A model generated the notes under the pieces. That model had not been told where the DNA came from. It saw only the letters and a list, made by a program, of their open reading frames with translations, and did not search any database. A stretch of DNA of 7,432 nucleotides, taken from the NCBI GenBank assembly GCA_937896105.1, contig CALBKR010000382.1, positions 1 through 7,432 of the forward strand. Direction: 5' to 3'. Below, piece by piece: positions 1 through 7,360 of the stretch (positions within the stretch are counted from its first letter, which is position 1; each line of letters begins with the position of its first letter). Both the position numbers and the translations under genes were made by a program. The DNA is from an uncultured Bacteroidales bacterium. GTDB lineage: Bacteria; Bacteroidota; Bacteroidia; Bacteroidales; Bacteroidaceae.

Positions 1-3000
1 CCGCATGCTCAACACTAACAGCTGGCCGGCCGGGAAATACTATATTTCGGTACAGGCTATCGACCCCAACAACCGTGGTTCGCAATTCAGCGAAGAGACC
101 ATATTTGAAAAGGCAGAACCCGCGGTGTCGTTTGATTTGATACATAGAACACCTTTTTGCATAGGAGACACCTGCGTAATTAGACTGCACCACAATGTAG
201 ACCCACAAAACACATTGAAATGGAGCATCGACGGCGGTAAAATCATAGGCTCCGAAGATGACGGAATGAGACTGCAGCTTCTCTTCAATGAAAGCGGGGA
301 AAAACGTATATCCTTGCAGGTAACCGACGAAAAAGGGAACACCTCAATGGAGTACACAAGGACAATAGGCGTAGAGCCTTGCAACACCGCCATCATCGAC
401 CCTATAATGGCTCAAGGTGCATTTGATATGGACGAGGATGGCAATATGGAGTTTTACGAGTCCAAGAACACAAAGTTCTATACCTGCAATGCCGACGGCA
501 CTTTCTCGCCCATAAACAAGATGTACAACAACAATAGCGGAATATTTAATGGCACGCCTTTTGATATTAACAAAGACGGAAAATGCGACCGGTTTGGAGC
601 CGACAAAAGCGGTTTCTACGGAGGTGGTTATACCGTTTCATCCCTTATTAACGAAGGCGACAAGATGATGAGCATCAACAATGGCATAGGCGGTGTCAAT
701 GTACCGTCCAATTGGCAGCGCTCAGGTTTATCGACATTCTGCGACATTGACAATGACGGCAATTTGGATTACATATATAGTTACAGAGCCGAACTACAGG
801 ACGGAGGGGAGTACACGACATATCTCCTGAAGGGCAATTATGGATGCACCTCATTCACTGAGGTTGCACAGATAGCCAATTTTAGTGGAAGCATCAATAA
901 AGACTATAACAACGACGGTTTGATAGACTTTACAAGGAATGAGTATGACAAGAATACAAAACTACACCATCTTGTGCTCTATGCCAACAACGGTGATTTC
1001 ACCTTCACACGCAGCGACACAATATTCTCATACGATTCAAACAACACGCTTGCATTTGATGATTACGACAACAACGGGAAATATGACATACTGTGCCAGA
1101 ACGATGAAAACAAGCTCCGCATCCTATGGGACGACGGAACGGAAACAGTTTTTGAAGGCATAACAAGCATAGCCAGAGAGGGCGAGTATCTGTTCGATAT
1201 CAATAACGACGGAACAAGGGATTTCATATTCTCGAAAGCCGGCGTCAACAATGACATTGGAGTAACATTATTGTTCTCCGACCACTCATACAGGTTTGTA
1301 AAGACAGCAAATGCAGAAACCTACAGCCTTGATGCAAAAGAAGCATTTGTTACACCGACAGGAGATATTGCAATAGAAAGCCTACTGTTAAAGACACAAA
1401 ACAGCCGCCCGGCTGCACCAACCAATATATCGGTTGGAAAGAGCGACAAAGGCATAAGCATATCGTGGACACACTCCACCGACAAGGAGACACCGCAGAT
1501 AAGGATGAAGTACAACCTTAGTGTAAAGCGCAAAGGTGCGAGCGGAGAGAATGCCTACATCATTTCGCCGTGCAACAGCACCAAGAACGGTGTACACGTT
1601 CCGTCAAACAAGCAACTTATCTGCGGTAACAGGTTCTTCATACCAACTGCATCTATCCCTGCCGGAGAATATGAGATACAGGTGCAGGCTGTCGACGGGC
1701 AGATGCTTGAATCGGACTTCTCCGAATTATATATGCTCACCGTACAGGAAACGACAAACATTGAAGCTCCTGCAAGAAGCGAAGTTGGCGCCGGCACCAT
1801 TATCGGTATCAACAGCAACATTGCAGAGAGCATAGACTGGGATGGCGGTGAGGTAATAAGTCAAGAAGGGACACAATACACCGTTGTGTGGAACAGCGAG
1901 GGCAACAAGACAATTACAGCCGGAGATGAAAAATGCCACATATATATTCAGGCAAAACCGGACATCTCTTTTGAGATACCCGATGTTGTACTTGGCGGAG
2001 CAACTGTCAAAGTGCCGGCCGCGAATGCCAAGGATGGCGAGTGGGAAATTGCCGGTGACGACGGCAGGTTTACAAGCTTCGGCAAGAACGGGGCAGCCTC
2101 ATTTACCGTCATAAATAATGAAAGTGCTGTTGCAGTGTTCAACAAAGCCGGTAAATATACCGTACGACATAGCATTAAGAGTGATTACAACACCTCCACA
2201 TACGAAAAAGCGGTTGAGGTGAGCGATATGCATACGACACCGGAAATATCATTGCTCACCGTGCAGGATGGAAAGATTCGCATAGCATTGGATATTCCGC
2301 AGGATTTGCCCGAAGAGATTACCGGAATAAACATATACAAGGAGACCACATTAATCGATGACTACACTTTAATTGCAAGCATAGATAAAAGCCAAAGCAG
2401 CTACATTGATGAAACCTCAACCCCCGACATTCAAGCTGCGAGATACAGAGTGAGCTATGTGACAACGTACGGAGAGTCGGCAATGGGCACACCGCACCAA
2501 AGCATGCACGTTATGATAAACCGCGGCATTGGAACATCGTGGAACCTTGCTTGGACAAAATATGAAGGCTGCACAGTTGAGAGTTACCGCATATTACGCG
2601 GAGCAACACCCGAGAGCCTTGAATCCATTGCCGAAGTTTCGGGTAATATGAATTCGTACAGCGATAGCAGCAACAATGCCGATGCTCCATATTATGCTGT
2701 TGAGATGGTTATTCCCCAAAGACAAGAGAGCCGTGGCACGACACGTGCTGCAAGCAGCGATAACACAGCGCGTTCGAATATCGCCTCAACCGAGAATGCA
2801 TTCACCGTTGTCTTTGCCGAAGACATCAATATCATCGGCAAGGAGAGCTTCATTGCCGGTGAAGACGAAGCATTGGCATTAACCGCAGCAGTTTCACCAT
2901 ACTACGCTACCTATCAGGGAGTCAACTGGACTATTGAAAGCGGCAAGGAGATTGCTGTAATAGATGAATCGGGCAGAATTATGCCTGCCGGCAACAAGGA

Positions 3001-4192
3001 AAACGGCAAGGTGGTAGTTAGAGCATACGCACTCGATGGTTCACAGGTATATGGCGAATTCGAGATAGAATTCAGCGGTTTCCTAAAGTTCCACGAGCAG
3101 ACTGTTGTTATAGACAATGCAAGTGCAACGCCCAACTCAATTACAATAAGCTGGCAGCCTGTAGACGAAGCAGAGTACTACACACTGACTGCACAGGGCT
3201 ATTATATGGGCGAACCTCTTCCGGGATATGAGAACTTGAATATAGGCAACGTTACGCAATATACGATTGAAGGTCTTTCACCATCCGCGCCATACACATT
3301 CAAAGTAAAAGCACACAAGGGCGATATGGAAACCGAGTACAGCCAGGAAAAGTGCATATATACCACAACAACAGAGTTTACAAGCCAGACTGTACAACTG
3401 AAAGAGTGCACCGACATTACAACCACATCATTCAAAATCAACTGGGAACCGGTAACAGGTGCAGTGGGATACTATTTGAGTGTATACCAAGAAGAATGGT
3501 ATGAAGAAGCCGGTGAGTACAAGAGCAAACGCCATTATATTGCAAAGGATATTTACATCACAGGAAATACGCATTATAACATCAGCAAATTGACAAGCTA
3601 TGACCCCAATGACAGATTCTATACATATGAAATCTGCGCGTATGACGGAACATACAGGACATCCTACAATATTGGTTCAGAGGAGACTAGAATTGAGTTT
3701 ATGCAGGTAATCTTGAAAGAGCCGACAAATATTACAGAAAACTCTTTCACTATAAATTGGGAGCCGATAGAAGGTGCTACAGAATACTATGTTACTGTAT
3801 ACAGGAGCAGCGACAACCAATGGGTCTTTGATGGCTCCACTTCGGATACCGGAATTGCAGTAACAGTACCTGTTGTATATGTCGGCAAATACGAGCACTA
3901 CTATACCGTCAAAGCGTGTGATGTATGGTATTTTACACAGGAAAGCCGCGGCGAGGTTACACTGTTGCCAACAGGAATTGAAGAGACGGCCGGCGACACG
4001 GAACTTTGTTATGTTGAAAACGGTGCAGCAGTTATTGAAACCGGTGAGGTCGCAAGCATAGCAATTTATGCCACAGACGGAAACATCATTGAGGAAACGG
4101 TACAAGGATGTGAAACAAAACGATATCCACTCCCGGGCAAAGGGGTATACATAATATCCATCAACGGGAAAATGAAGAAAGTAGTGAACTAA
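1..4192 (+). CDS. Large modular secreted/surface protein (VCBS propeller, PKD-like, Fn3, T9SS-type C-terminal tail), 5' end missing
   Basis: The frame is open to the left window edge and ends at TAA 4190-4192. The first ATG (position 5) is probably not the start: no signal peptide follows, and translation begins inside an Fn3-like domain (PAGKYYISVQAID, residues 8-20 counted from that ATG) that recurs whole later. Rough domain order: Fn3 remnant 1-35; PKD-like 37-124; propeller with six D-x-[DN]-x-[DN]-G motifs 136-463; Fn3 469-583; PKD-like 584-650 and 652-740; two Fn3-like 744-930, the second ending in an Arg/Ser/Thr-rich linker (904-929); bacterial Ig-like 934-1025; three Fn3 1029-1321; sorting tail 1323-1395. 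No enzymatic domain is seen. Such architectures in Bacteroidetes are exported, cell-surface or secreted proteins, often with binding or adhesive roles; the ligand here is unknown. The protein is inferred to leave the cell by Sec and then type IX secretion. It forms its own transcription unit, convergent with the dapB cluster. Domain boundaries are by eye. Confidence 0.85.
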   Translation, partial: RMLNTNSWPAGKYYISVQAIDPNNRGSQFSEETIFEKAEPAVSFDLIHRTPFCIGDTCVIRLHHNVDPQNTLKWSIDGGKIIGSEDDGMRLQLLFNESGEKRISLQVTDEKGNTSMEYTRTIGVEPCNTAIIDPIMAQGAFDMDEDGNMEFYESKNTKFYTCNADGTFSPINKMYNNNSGIFNGTPFDINKDGKCDRFGADKSGFYGGGYTVSSLINEGDKMMSINNGIGGVNVPSNWQRSGLSTFCDIDNDGNLDYIYSYRAELQDGGEYTTYLLKGNYGCTSFTEVAQIANFSGSINKDYNNDGLIDFTRNEYDKNTKLHHLVLYANNGDFTFTRSDTIFSYDSNNTLAFDDYDNNGKYDILCQNDENKLRILWDDGTETVFEGITSIAREGEYLFDINNDGTRDFIFSKAGVNNDIGVTLLFSDHSYRFVKTANAETYSLDAKEAFVTPTGDIAIESLLLKTQNSRPAAPTNISVGKSDKGISISWTHSTDKETPQIRMKYNLSVKRKGASGENAYIISPCNSTKNGVHVPSNKQLICGNRFFIPTASIPAGEYEIQVQAVDGQMLESDFSELYMLTVQETTNIEAPARSEVGAGTIIGINSNIAESIDWDGGEVISQEGTQYTVVWNSEGNKTITAGDEKCHIYIQAKPDISFEIPDVVLGGATVKVPAANAKDGEWEIAGDDGRFTSFGKNGAASFTVINNESAVAVFNKAGKYTVRHSIKSDYNTSTYEKAVEVSDMHTTPEISLLTVQDGKIRIALDIPQDLPEEITGINIYKETTLIDDYTLIASIDKSQSSYIDETSTPDIQAARYRVSYVTTYGESAMGTPHQSMHVMINRGIGTSWNLAWTKYEGCTVESYRILRGATPESLESIAEVSGNMNSYSDSSNNADAPYYAVEMVIPQRQESRGTTRAASSDNTARSNIASTENAFTVVFAEDINIIGKESFIAGEDEALALTAAVSPYYATYQGVNWTIESGKEIAVIDESGRIMPAGNKENGKVVVRAYALDGSQVYGEFEIEFSGFLKFHEQTVVIDNASATPNSITISWQPVDEAEYYTLTAQGYYMGEPLPGYENLNIGNVTQYTIEGLSPSAPYTFKVKAHKGDMETEYSQEKCIYTTTTEFTSQTVQLKECTDITTTSFKINWEPVTGAVGYYLSVYQEEWYEEAGEYKSKRHYIAKDIYITGNTHYNISKLTSYDPNDRFYTYEICAYDGTYRTSYNIGSEETRIEFMQVILKEPTNITENSFTINWEPIEGATEYYVTVYRSSDNQWVFDGSTSDTGIAVTVPVVYVGKYEHYYTVKACDVWYFTQESRGEVTLLPTGIEETAGDTELCYVENGAAVIETGEVASIAIYATDGNIIEETVQGCETKRYPLPGKGVYIISINGKMKKVVN
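425..1231 (+). repeat. Six VCBS/FG-GAP calcium-motif repeats forming a beta-propeller
   Basis: Within the large protein the motif D-x-[DN]-x-[DN]-G-x-x-[DE] occurs six times: DMDEDGNME (residue 141), DINKDGKCD (187), DIDNDGNLD (247), DYNNDGLID (300), DYDNNGKYD (353) and DINNDGTRD (398). Spacings are 46, 60, 53, 53 and 45 residues, the size of a propeller blade. Such loops bind calcium in integrin-like and VCBS propellers. A seventh blade may follow at about 443-463 without the acidic ligands. The repeats are diverged at protein level, so they are an old duplication rather than a recent DNA expansion. Confidence 0.8.
3089..3967 (+). repeat. Three tandem fibronectin type III domains
   Basis: Three consecutive domains of about 90-105 residues start with matching strands: QTVVIDNASATPNSITISW (from residue 1032), QTVQLKECTDITTTSFKINW (from 1128) and MQVILKEPTNITENSFTINW (from 1233). 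Each continues with a [QE]PV/I-x-x-A-x-x-YY element, the usual Fn3 B-C strand pattern. The second and third resemble each other most (INWEPVTGAVGYY against INWEPIEGATEYY). They probably act as a spacer that carries the functional part away from the C-terminal anchor; this role is inferred. Confidence 0.75.
3971..4189 (+). other. Type IX (Por) secretion-type C-terminal sorting domain
   Basis: The last about 73 residues of the large protein follow the last Fn3 domain after a short TGIEE junction. They show the usual layout of type A sorting domains: a strand ending in a turn (VASIAIYATDGNIIEETV, from residue 1349), then LPGKGVYIISINGKMKKVV (1376-1394), which matches the family pattern L-P-x-K-G-[IV]-Y-[IL]-[IV] followed by a Lys-rich terminal strand. 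In known systems this domain is recognised for outer-membrane translocation and is often removed on the surface. The assignment is by pattern only; no type IX component gene is in the window. Confidence 0.65.
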
Positions 4193-4207
4193 AACACTGC
4201 AACAGCA

Positions 4208-4253
4208 GTAAACAGCAAAGGAGGAAACCGCGGTTTCCTCCTTTGCTGTTTAC
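4208..4253. terminator. Perfect 46-nt palindrome, probable bidirectional terminator between convergent genes
   Basis: The two 23-nt arms are exact reverse complements with no spacer; the inner 20 bases of the left arm are AACAGCAAAGGAGGAAACCG (4211-4230). In RNA the central CGCG would form the loop. It starts 15 nt after the stop of the large + strand gene. Its right arm contains the stop codon of the minus-strand WbqC-family gene (4250-4252), so both genes end on the same hairpin. A clear T-tract is absent on the + side (AACACACTG follows); on the minus side TGCTGTTGCAGTGTTTTAG follows, which is mildly T-rich. Termination in both directions is inferred from structure and position. Confidence 0.75.
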
Positions 4254-4867
4254 AACACACTGTCGCGCAAAACCAGAAGACCCTCGGGACCCATATTGAA
4301 CAGCAGGTCGATTATGCTCAACGAGGGGATGAAACCGTTGCGTTGTGCAAAAACTTGATAATAGGGCTGCTGTGCAACACCGCCGGCTGAATCCAGCGCC
4401 TTTGGCTCGGCTATGTGACGCAGGTCGGCGGTTGCCGTATCGGTAGCCTCATCGGAGAGGAACTTTACCTCTCTTTCAAGCGACAGCAACTCGCACACAG
4501 TAGCGTGCAGACGCAGATTGAAATCCATCAGGAAACCGTCACGCTCTTCATAGAAATGGGCGAAGTCATCGGCATAATAATCGAAAAAGGGGCTCTTGCG
4601 ATAGGCACTGACAATGGCATTCCAATGCCGGTGACGCCAATTGCCGTGCTCGCTTATGCGGACATCCCTCATAGCAACTCTCTCTCCATTGTGGACAACA
4701 GGTATTGTCAACGGCAACGTGCCATTCTCGGCCGCTATGACAGTGCGGTTGCGGTATGTCTGCTTCACAAACGGCGAGACATCATCGACCACTAACTCAT
4801 CTACGCCATACAGCCGTGCATAGAGAGGCACGGCTGCAAGGTATAAGGGGTGTGCTATTATCTTCAT
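4250..4867 (-). CDS. WbqC-family protein
   Basis: The product has 205 residues with no signal peptide or membrane segment, so it is probably cytoplasmic. Recognisable WbqC-family features are an N-terminal HPLYLAAVPLYARL segment, FVKQTYRNR (33-41), the block ISEHGNWRHRHWNAI (71-85) followed by SAYRKSPFFDYYADDF (87-102), and a C-terminal PYYQVF...GFIPSLSIIDLLFNMGPE (168-195). The family is named after a gene in O-antigen clusters; no biochemical reaction is firmly known to me. The ATG at 4867 is chosen because family similarity begins there and it lies 7 nt after the lepB stop. The same frame is open back to 5002, but that extension reads lepB out of frame. A GTG directly precedes the ATG and could be an alternative start. 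No clear Shine-Dalgarno is seen, so translation may be coupled to lepB. Last gene of the dapB-lepB cluster. Confidence 0.85.
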   Translation of the reverse strand: MKIIAHPLYLAAVPLYARLYGVDELVVDDVSPFVKQTYRNRTVIAAENGTLPLTIPVVHNGERVAMRDVRISEHGNWRHRHWNAIVSAYRKSPFFDYYADDFAHFYEERDGFLMDFNLRLHATVCELLSLEREVKFLSDEATDTATADLRHIAEPKALDSAGGVAQQPYYQVFAQRNGFIPSLSIIDLLFNMGPEGLLVLRDSVL

Positions 4868-4874
4868 CACAGAA

Positions 4875-6455
4875 TCAGTCGAACGAGCCAACACTGCGGA
4901 ACATACGGTTCCAACGTATCTTGCCGTCGAACCAGCCGCGATCCTTGTCGAGCGAGAGCCATACAAATAGTGCCCTGCCCACAATGTGATCCTCGGGCAC
5001 AAAGCCCCAACAACGTGAGTCGGCGCTGTTGTGACGGTTATCGCCCATCATCCAGTAGTAATCCATATTGAAGGTGTAGCTGTCGCTCTCCTTACCATTG
5101 ATGAATATCTTGCCATCCTTCACTTCAAGGCTATTGCCCTCATACGCCACAATAGGACGCTCATAGATGGCAATGTTGTCAAGGGTCAGTTCAACACTCC
5201 CACCCCTCTTCGGTATCCACACCGGACCATAGTTGTCGACTGTCCAGCCGGTGTTGCCATTGAGCGGATAGATACCCTGGGTATAATCCTGTTCTACGAC
5301 CTTTATACTCTTGCACAGGCGCCTGTCGGCCTTGAAACGGTTGTAGTTGGCTGTTGTCAAGGGCAACTCACCCATCAGCAACGACCTGTTGGCATGGCGC
5401 AATGTATCGACATAACCGGCACTCAGGCCAAACTCGGCACGTAAAGCATCGTTCAATTGCCGTGCAGGCACTACTTGCAACGATTGTAAATCCTCGACAC
5501 TGATGCCATAATCGTTACGCTGCTCCTCTGTCAGTGAACGTGTCAAGGCCACTCTATAATTGAACTGCACATTCTTGGGGAATGGCAGTGCCTTGTCATT
5601 GATATAAATCACCTTGTCCCTTATCTCAAGCTGCTCGCCCGGAAGCCCCACACAGCGTTTCACATAGTTTTCGCGACGGTCAACAGGACGACGCACTACC
5701 TCGCCGAACTCACCGGGGTTACGTGCGATATAATTGAAACCATCTTTGTAAATCTTCTCATACAGAGGACGTGCCAATGCCGGAGACAAGGTATCAACCC
5801 CCTGCAAATCCCTGTTCAGTTCGAGTCCGATACCATAACACATAGAATGAAGGTCGATAACATTAGGATTTGTAGTTGCCACATCGCCTGCCGGGTAGTT
5901 GAACACAACTATATCGTCACGGTCGACACTCTCAAAACCGCCTACACGCTCATAGTCCCACTGGATAGCATCGATGTAGCTCTTGCAACCGAACACAGGC
6001 AGTGTGTGCTGTGTCAATGGCATACTGAGAGGGGTCTGCGGCTTGCGCGGGCCATAGTTAACCTTGCTGACAAAGAGATAGTCACCTACAAGCAGAGTCT
6101 TCTCGAGCGACGAAGTCGGTATCACATAGTTCTGAAAAAAATAGAGGTGCACGAAATAGACAGCCACCAGTGCAAAAACAATTGCGTCGACCCAGCTCAT
6201 AACCTTACGGGCGGTCTTGTTCTGCCACTTTTTCCACCACTTCCAAGGCACGATGCGTGTAGTGTAGTTATCCACAATAAAGGGAATGACCAGCACGCCC
6301 AACCAGCTTTTTACCCAGATTAGGAAAAGCAGATAGATGAAAAGCATCACGCCAAGCCTGATGAGATCCCTTTTGGTAGACTTTACTGCGAAGGTCTTTC
6401 CACGGAGTGTAAATTCCTTGTCTATTATCAATGGACTATTATCCTGTTTGCTCAT
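4875..6455 (-). CDS. lepB: Signal peptidase I (Bacteroidetes long form)
   Basis: This is a membrane-bound serine protease that cleaves signal peptides from exported preproteins on the outer face of the inner membrane. The 526 residues begin with hydrophobic segments at about 31-62 and 89-108. Box B follows: IPTSSLEKTLLVGD, with Ser116 aligned to the catalytic serine (S90 of E. coli LepB). The general-base lysine is Lys266 in NYVKRCVGLPGE. Box E is GDNRHNSADSRCWGFVPEDH (471-490). E. coli LepB has 324 residues; here the extra length lies mainly between boxes B and D (about 140-255) and between D and E (about 295-400), as in other Bacteroidetes members. Leu rather than Met follows the catalytic Ser. 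All catalytic residues are present, so it should be active. It starts 24 nt after dapB; AAAGGA lies just upstream of the ATG as a possible weak ribosome binding site. Confidence 0.95.
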   Translation of the reverse strand: MSKQDNSPLIIDKEFTLRGKTFAVKSTKRDLIRLGVMLFIYLLFLIWVKSWLGVLVIPFIVDNYTTRIVPWKWWKKWQNKTARKVMSWVDAIVFALVAVYFVHLYFFQNYVIPTSSLEKTLLVGDYLFVSKVNYGPRKPQTPLSMPLTQHTLPVFGCKSYIDAIQWDYERVGGFESVDRDDIVVFNYPAGDVATTNPNVIDLHSMCYGIGLELNRDLQGVDTLSPALARPLYEKIYKDGFNYIARNPGEFGEVVRRPVDRRENYVKRCVGLPGEQLEIRDKVIYINDKALPFPKNVQFNYRVALTRSLTEEQRNDYGISVEDLQSLQVVPARQLNDALRAEFGLSAGYVDTLRHANRSLLMGELPLTTANYNRFKADRRLCKSIKVVEQDYTQGIYPLNGNTGWTVDNYGPVWIPKRGGSVELTLDNIAIYERPIVAYEGNSLEVKDGKIFINGKESDSYTFNMDYYWMMGDNRHNSADSRCWGFVPEDHIVGRALFVWLSLDKDRGWFDGKIRWNRMFRSVGSFD

Positions 6456-6479
6456 ATCCTTTGTTTTATACTAAAGAAA

Positions 6480-7238
6480 TCAAAAGTTGAAAAGATCTTT
6501 CATACCCAACATTCCACTATGACCGTTCGTATACTCGGCAGCAAGCACGGCGCCCAAAGCAAAGCCACTGCGGTTGTGAGCATCGTGGGTGATGGTTATA
6601 GTATCGGCAAATGAGTCGTATGTAACGGAGTGGATACCGGGAACCTCGCCACGGCGCACTGCATCTATCTGCAGCTCATTGGCGGCTGCAACAGCCGGAG
6701 CCGGGGTTACCGTGCCGTCGGGTTTTGTCAGTTCGCCCATCACCCATTTATCCTTGCGACCGATGTTTGCGATTATGCCCTCGGCAAGGGTTATGGCTGT
6801 TCCGCTTGGAGCATCGAGTTTATGTATGTGATGCGTCTCCTCCATCTTCACATCGTAGCCATCGAAACGCGACATTATCTTTGCAAGATAGCTGTTTACA
6901 GCCGAGAAGATTGCCACACCGAGGCTGAAGTTGCTGCTCCAAAAGAGTGTCTTGCCCTCTTTCTCGCACTTGTCGCGCATTTCCGCTTCGTGCTGCTGGA
7001 ACCAGCCTGTGCTGCCGCTGACAACCTTCACGCCTGCCGCCATAGCCTGCAGGCAGTTGTCGTATGCAACGTGGGGAGCTGTGAACTCAATGGCAACATC
7101 GGCGCTCTTGAAGGCGTCACTGCCAAAATCTTCACGGTTATCAACATCTATTATCGACACAATCTCGTGTCCTCTCTCAAGGGCAATTTTCTCAATTGTC
7201 TTGCCCATCTTCCCGTATCCTATAAGTGCAATTTTCAT
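6480..7238 (-). CDS. dapB: 4-hydroxy-tetrahydrodipicolinate reductase
   Basis: DapB reduces the dihydrodipicolinate-level intermediate made by DapA to tetrahydrodipicolinate with NAD(P)H, in the cytoplasm, on the route to diaminopimelate and lysine. The 252-residue product has the N-terminal Rossmann motif GYGKMGK (7-13) and an acidic residue ending the second strand (IIDVD, 29-33). STGW (76-79) matches the conserved nucleotide-site loop. The active-site signature is EETHHIHKLDAPSGTA (133-148): His136 corresponds to the catalytic histidine (E. coli H159) and Lys140 to K163. The C-terminal HDAHNRSGFALGA is also typical. Length is normal and nothing is missing. The start at 7238 is directly before the Rossmann strand MKIALIGYG, leaving no room for a longer N-terminus. 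It is the first gene of the cluster with lepB and the WbqC-family gene. Confidence 0.96.
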   Translation of the reverse strand: MKIALIGYGKMGKTIEKIALERGHEIVSIIDVDNREDFGSDAFKSADVAIEFTAPHVAYDNCLQAMAAGVKVVSGSTGWFQQHEAEMRDKCEKEGKTLFWSSNFSLGVAIFSAVNSYLAKIMSRFDGYDVKMEETHHIHKLDAPSGTAITLAEGIIANIGRKDKWVMGELTKPDGTVTPAPAVAAANELQIDAVRRGEVPGIHSVTYDSFADTITITHDAHNRSGFALGAVLAAEYTNGHSGMLGMKDLFNF

Positions 7239-7257
7239 CGTTTTATCTATTTTGCCG

Positions 7258-7265
7258 CGAAGATA
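7258..7265 (-). promoter_or_regulatory. Candidate Bacteroidetes -7 promoter element of dapB
   Basis: On the minus strand TATCTTCG fits the Bacteroidetes -7 consensus TAnnTTTG with one change (TTCG for TTTG). It ends 19 nt before the dapB ATG, which would give a short leader of roughly 10-15 nt. The upstream stretch is A/T-rich (about 7266-7305), but a clear -33 TTTG box at 19-21 nt spacing is not present; only CTTTTC lies near that position. The location between an upstream hairpin and dapB supports a promoter here. Moderate to low certainty. Confidence 0.45.
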
Positions 7266-7305
7266 AGGAAAATTTTACTGAAAAGAGTTAATTTAATCAT
7301 AAATA

Positions 7306-7341
7306 ACACAAGCAGGCGCCCACGTGGGCGCCTGCTTGTGT
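7306..7341 (-). terminator. Perfect 36-nt hairpin, probable terminator of the gene entering from the right
   Basis: The 18-nt arms ACACAAGCAGGCGCCCAC and GTGGGCGCCTGCTTGTGT are exact reverse complements and GC-rich. On the minus strand the hairpin starts 19 nt after the stop codon of the partial gene at 7361. It is followed by an A/T-rich run (TTATTTATGATTAAATT) rather than a pure T-tract. It would separate that gene from the dapB transcription unit. Strand and function are inferred from position. Confidence 0.75.
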
Positions 7342-7360
7342 ATCACATATCTGTTTTGGC

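Noticed and set aside
5..7. ATG at position 5 as the true start of the large protein
   Set aside because: No signal peptide follows, the frame is open to the window edge, and the ATG falls inside an Fn3-like domain that is complete in its second copy.
3677..4105. 142-codon minus-strand open frame opposite the large protein
   Set aside because: Cys/Tyr-rich translation typical of a reverse-frame shadow of Fn3 coding sequence; no supporting start or family match.
4860..4880. Frameshift joining lepB and the WbqC-family frame into one protein
   Set aside because: LepB already ends at a normal position after its last conserved box, and the downstream frame has its own start and a separate family identity.
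4868..5002. N-terminal extension of the WbqC-family frame back to an ATG at 5002
   Set aside because: The extra 45 residues overlap the conserved end of lepB in another frame and show no family similarity; family similarity starts at the Met at 4867.
5847..6323. 158-codon + strand open frame opposite lepB (also 5031-5444)
   Set aside because: Antisense to conserved lepB codons including the active-site region; no coherent protein features.
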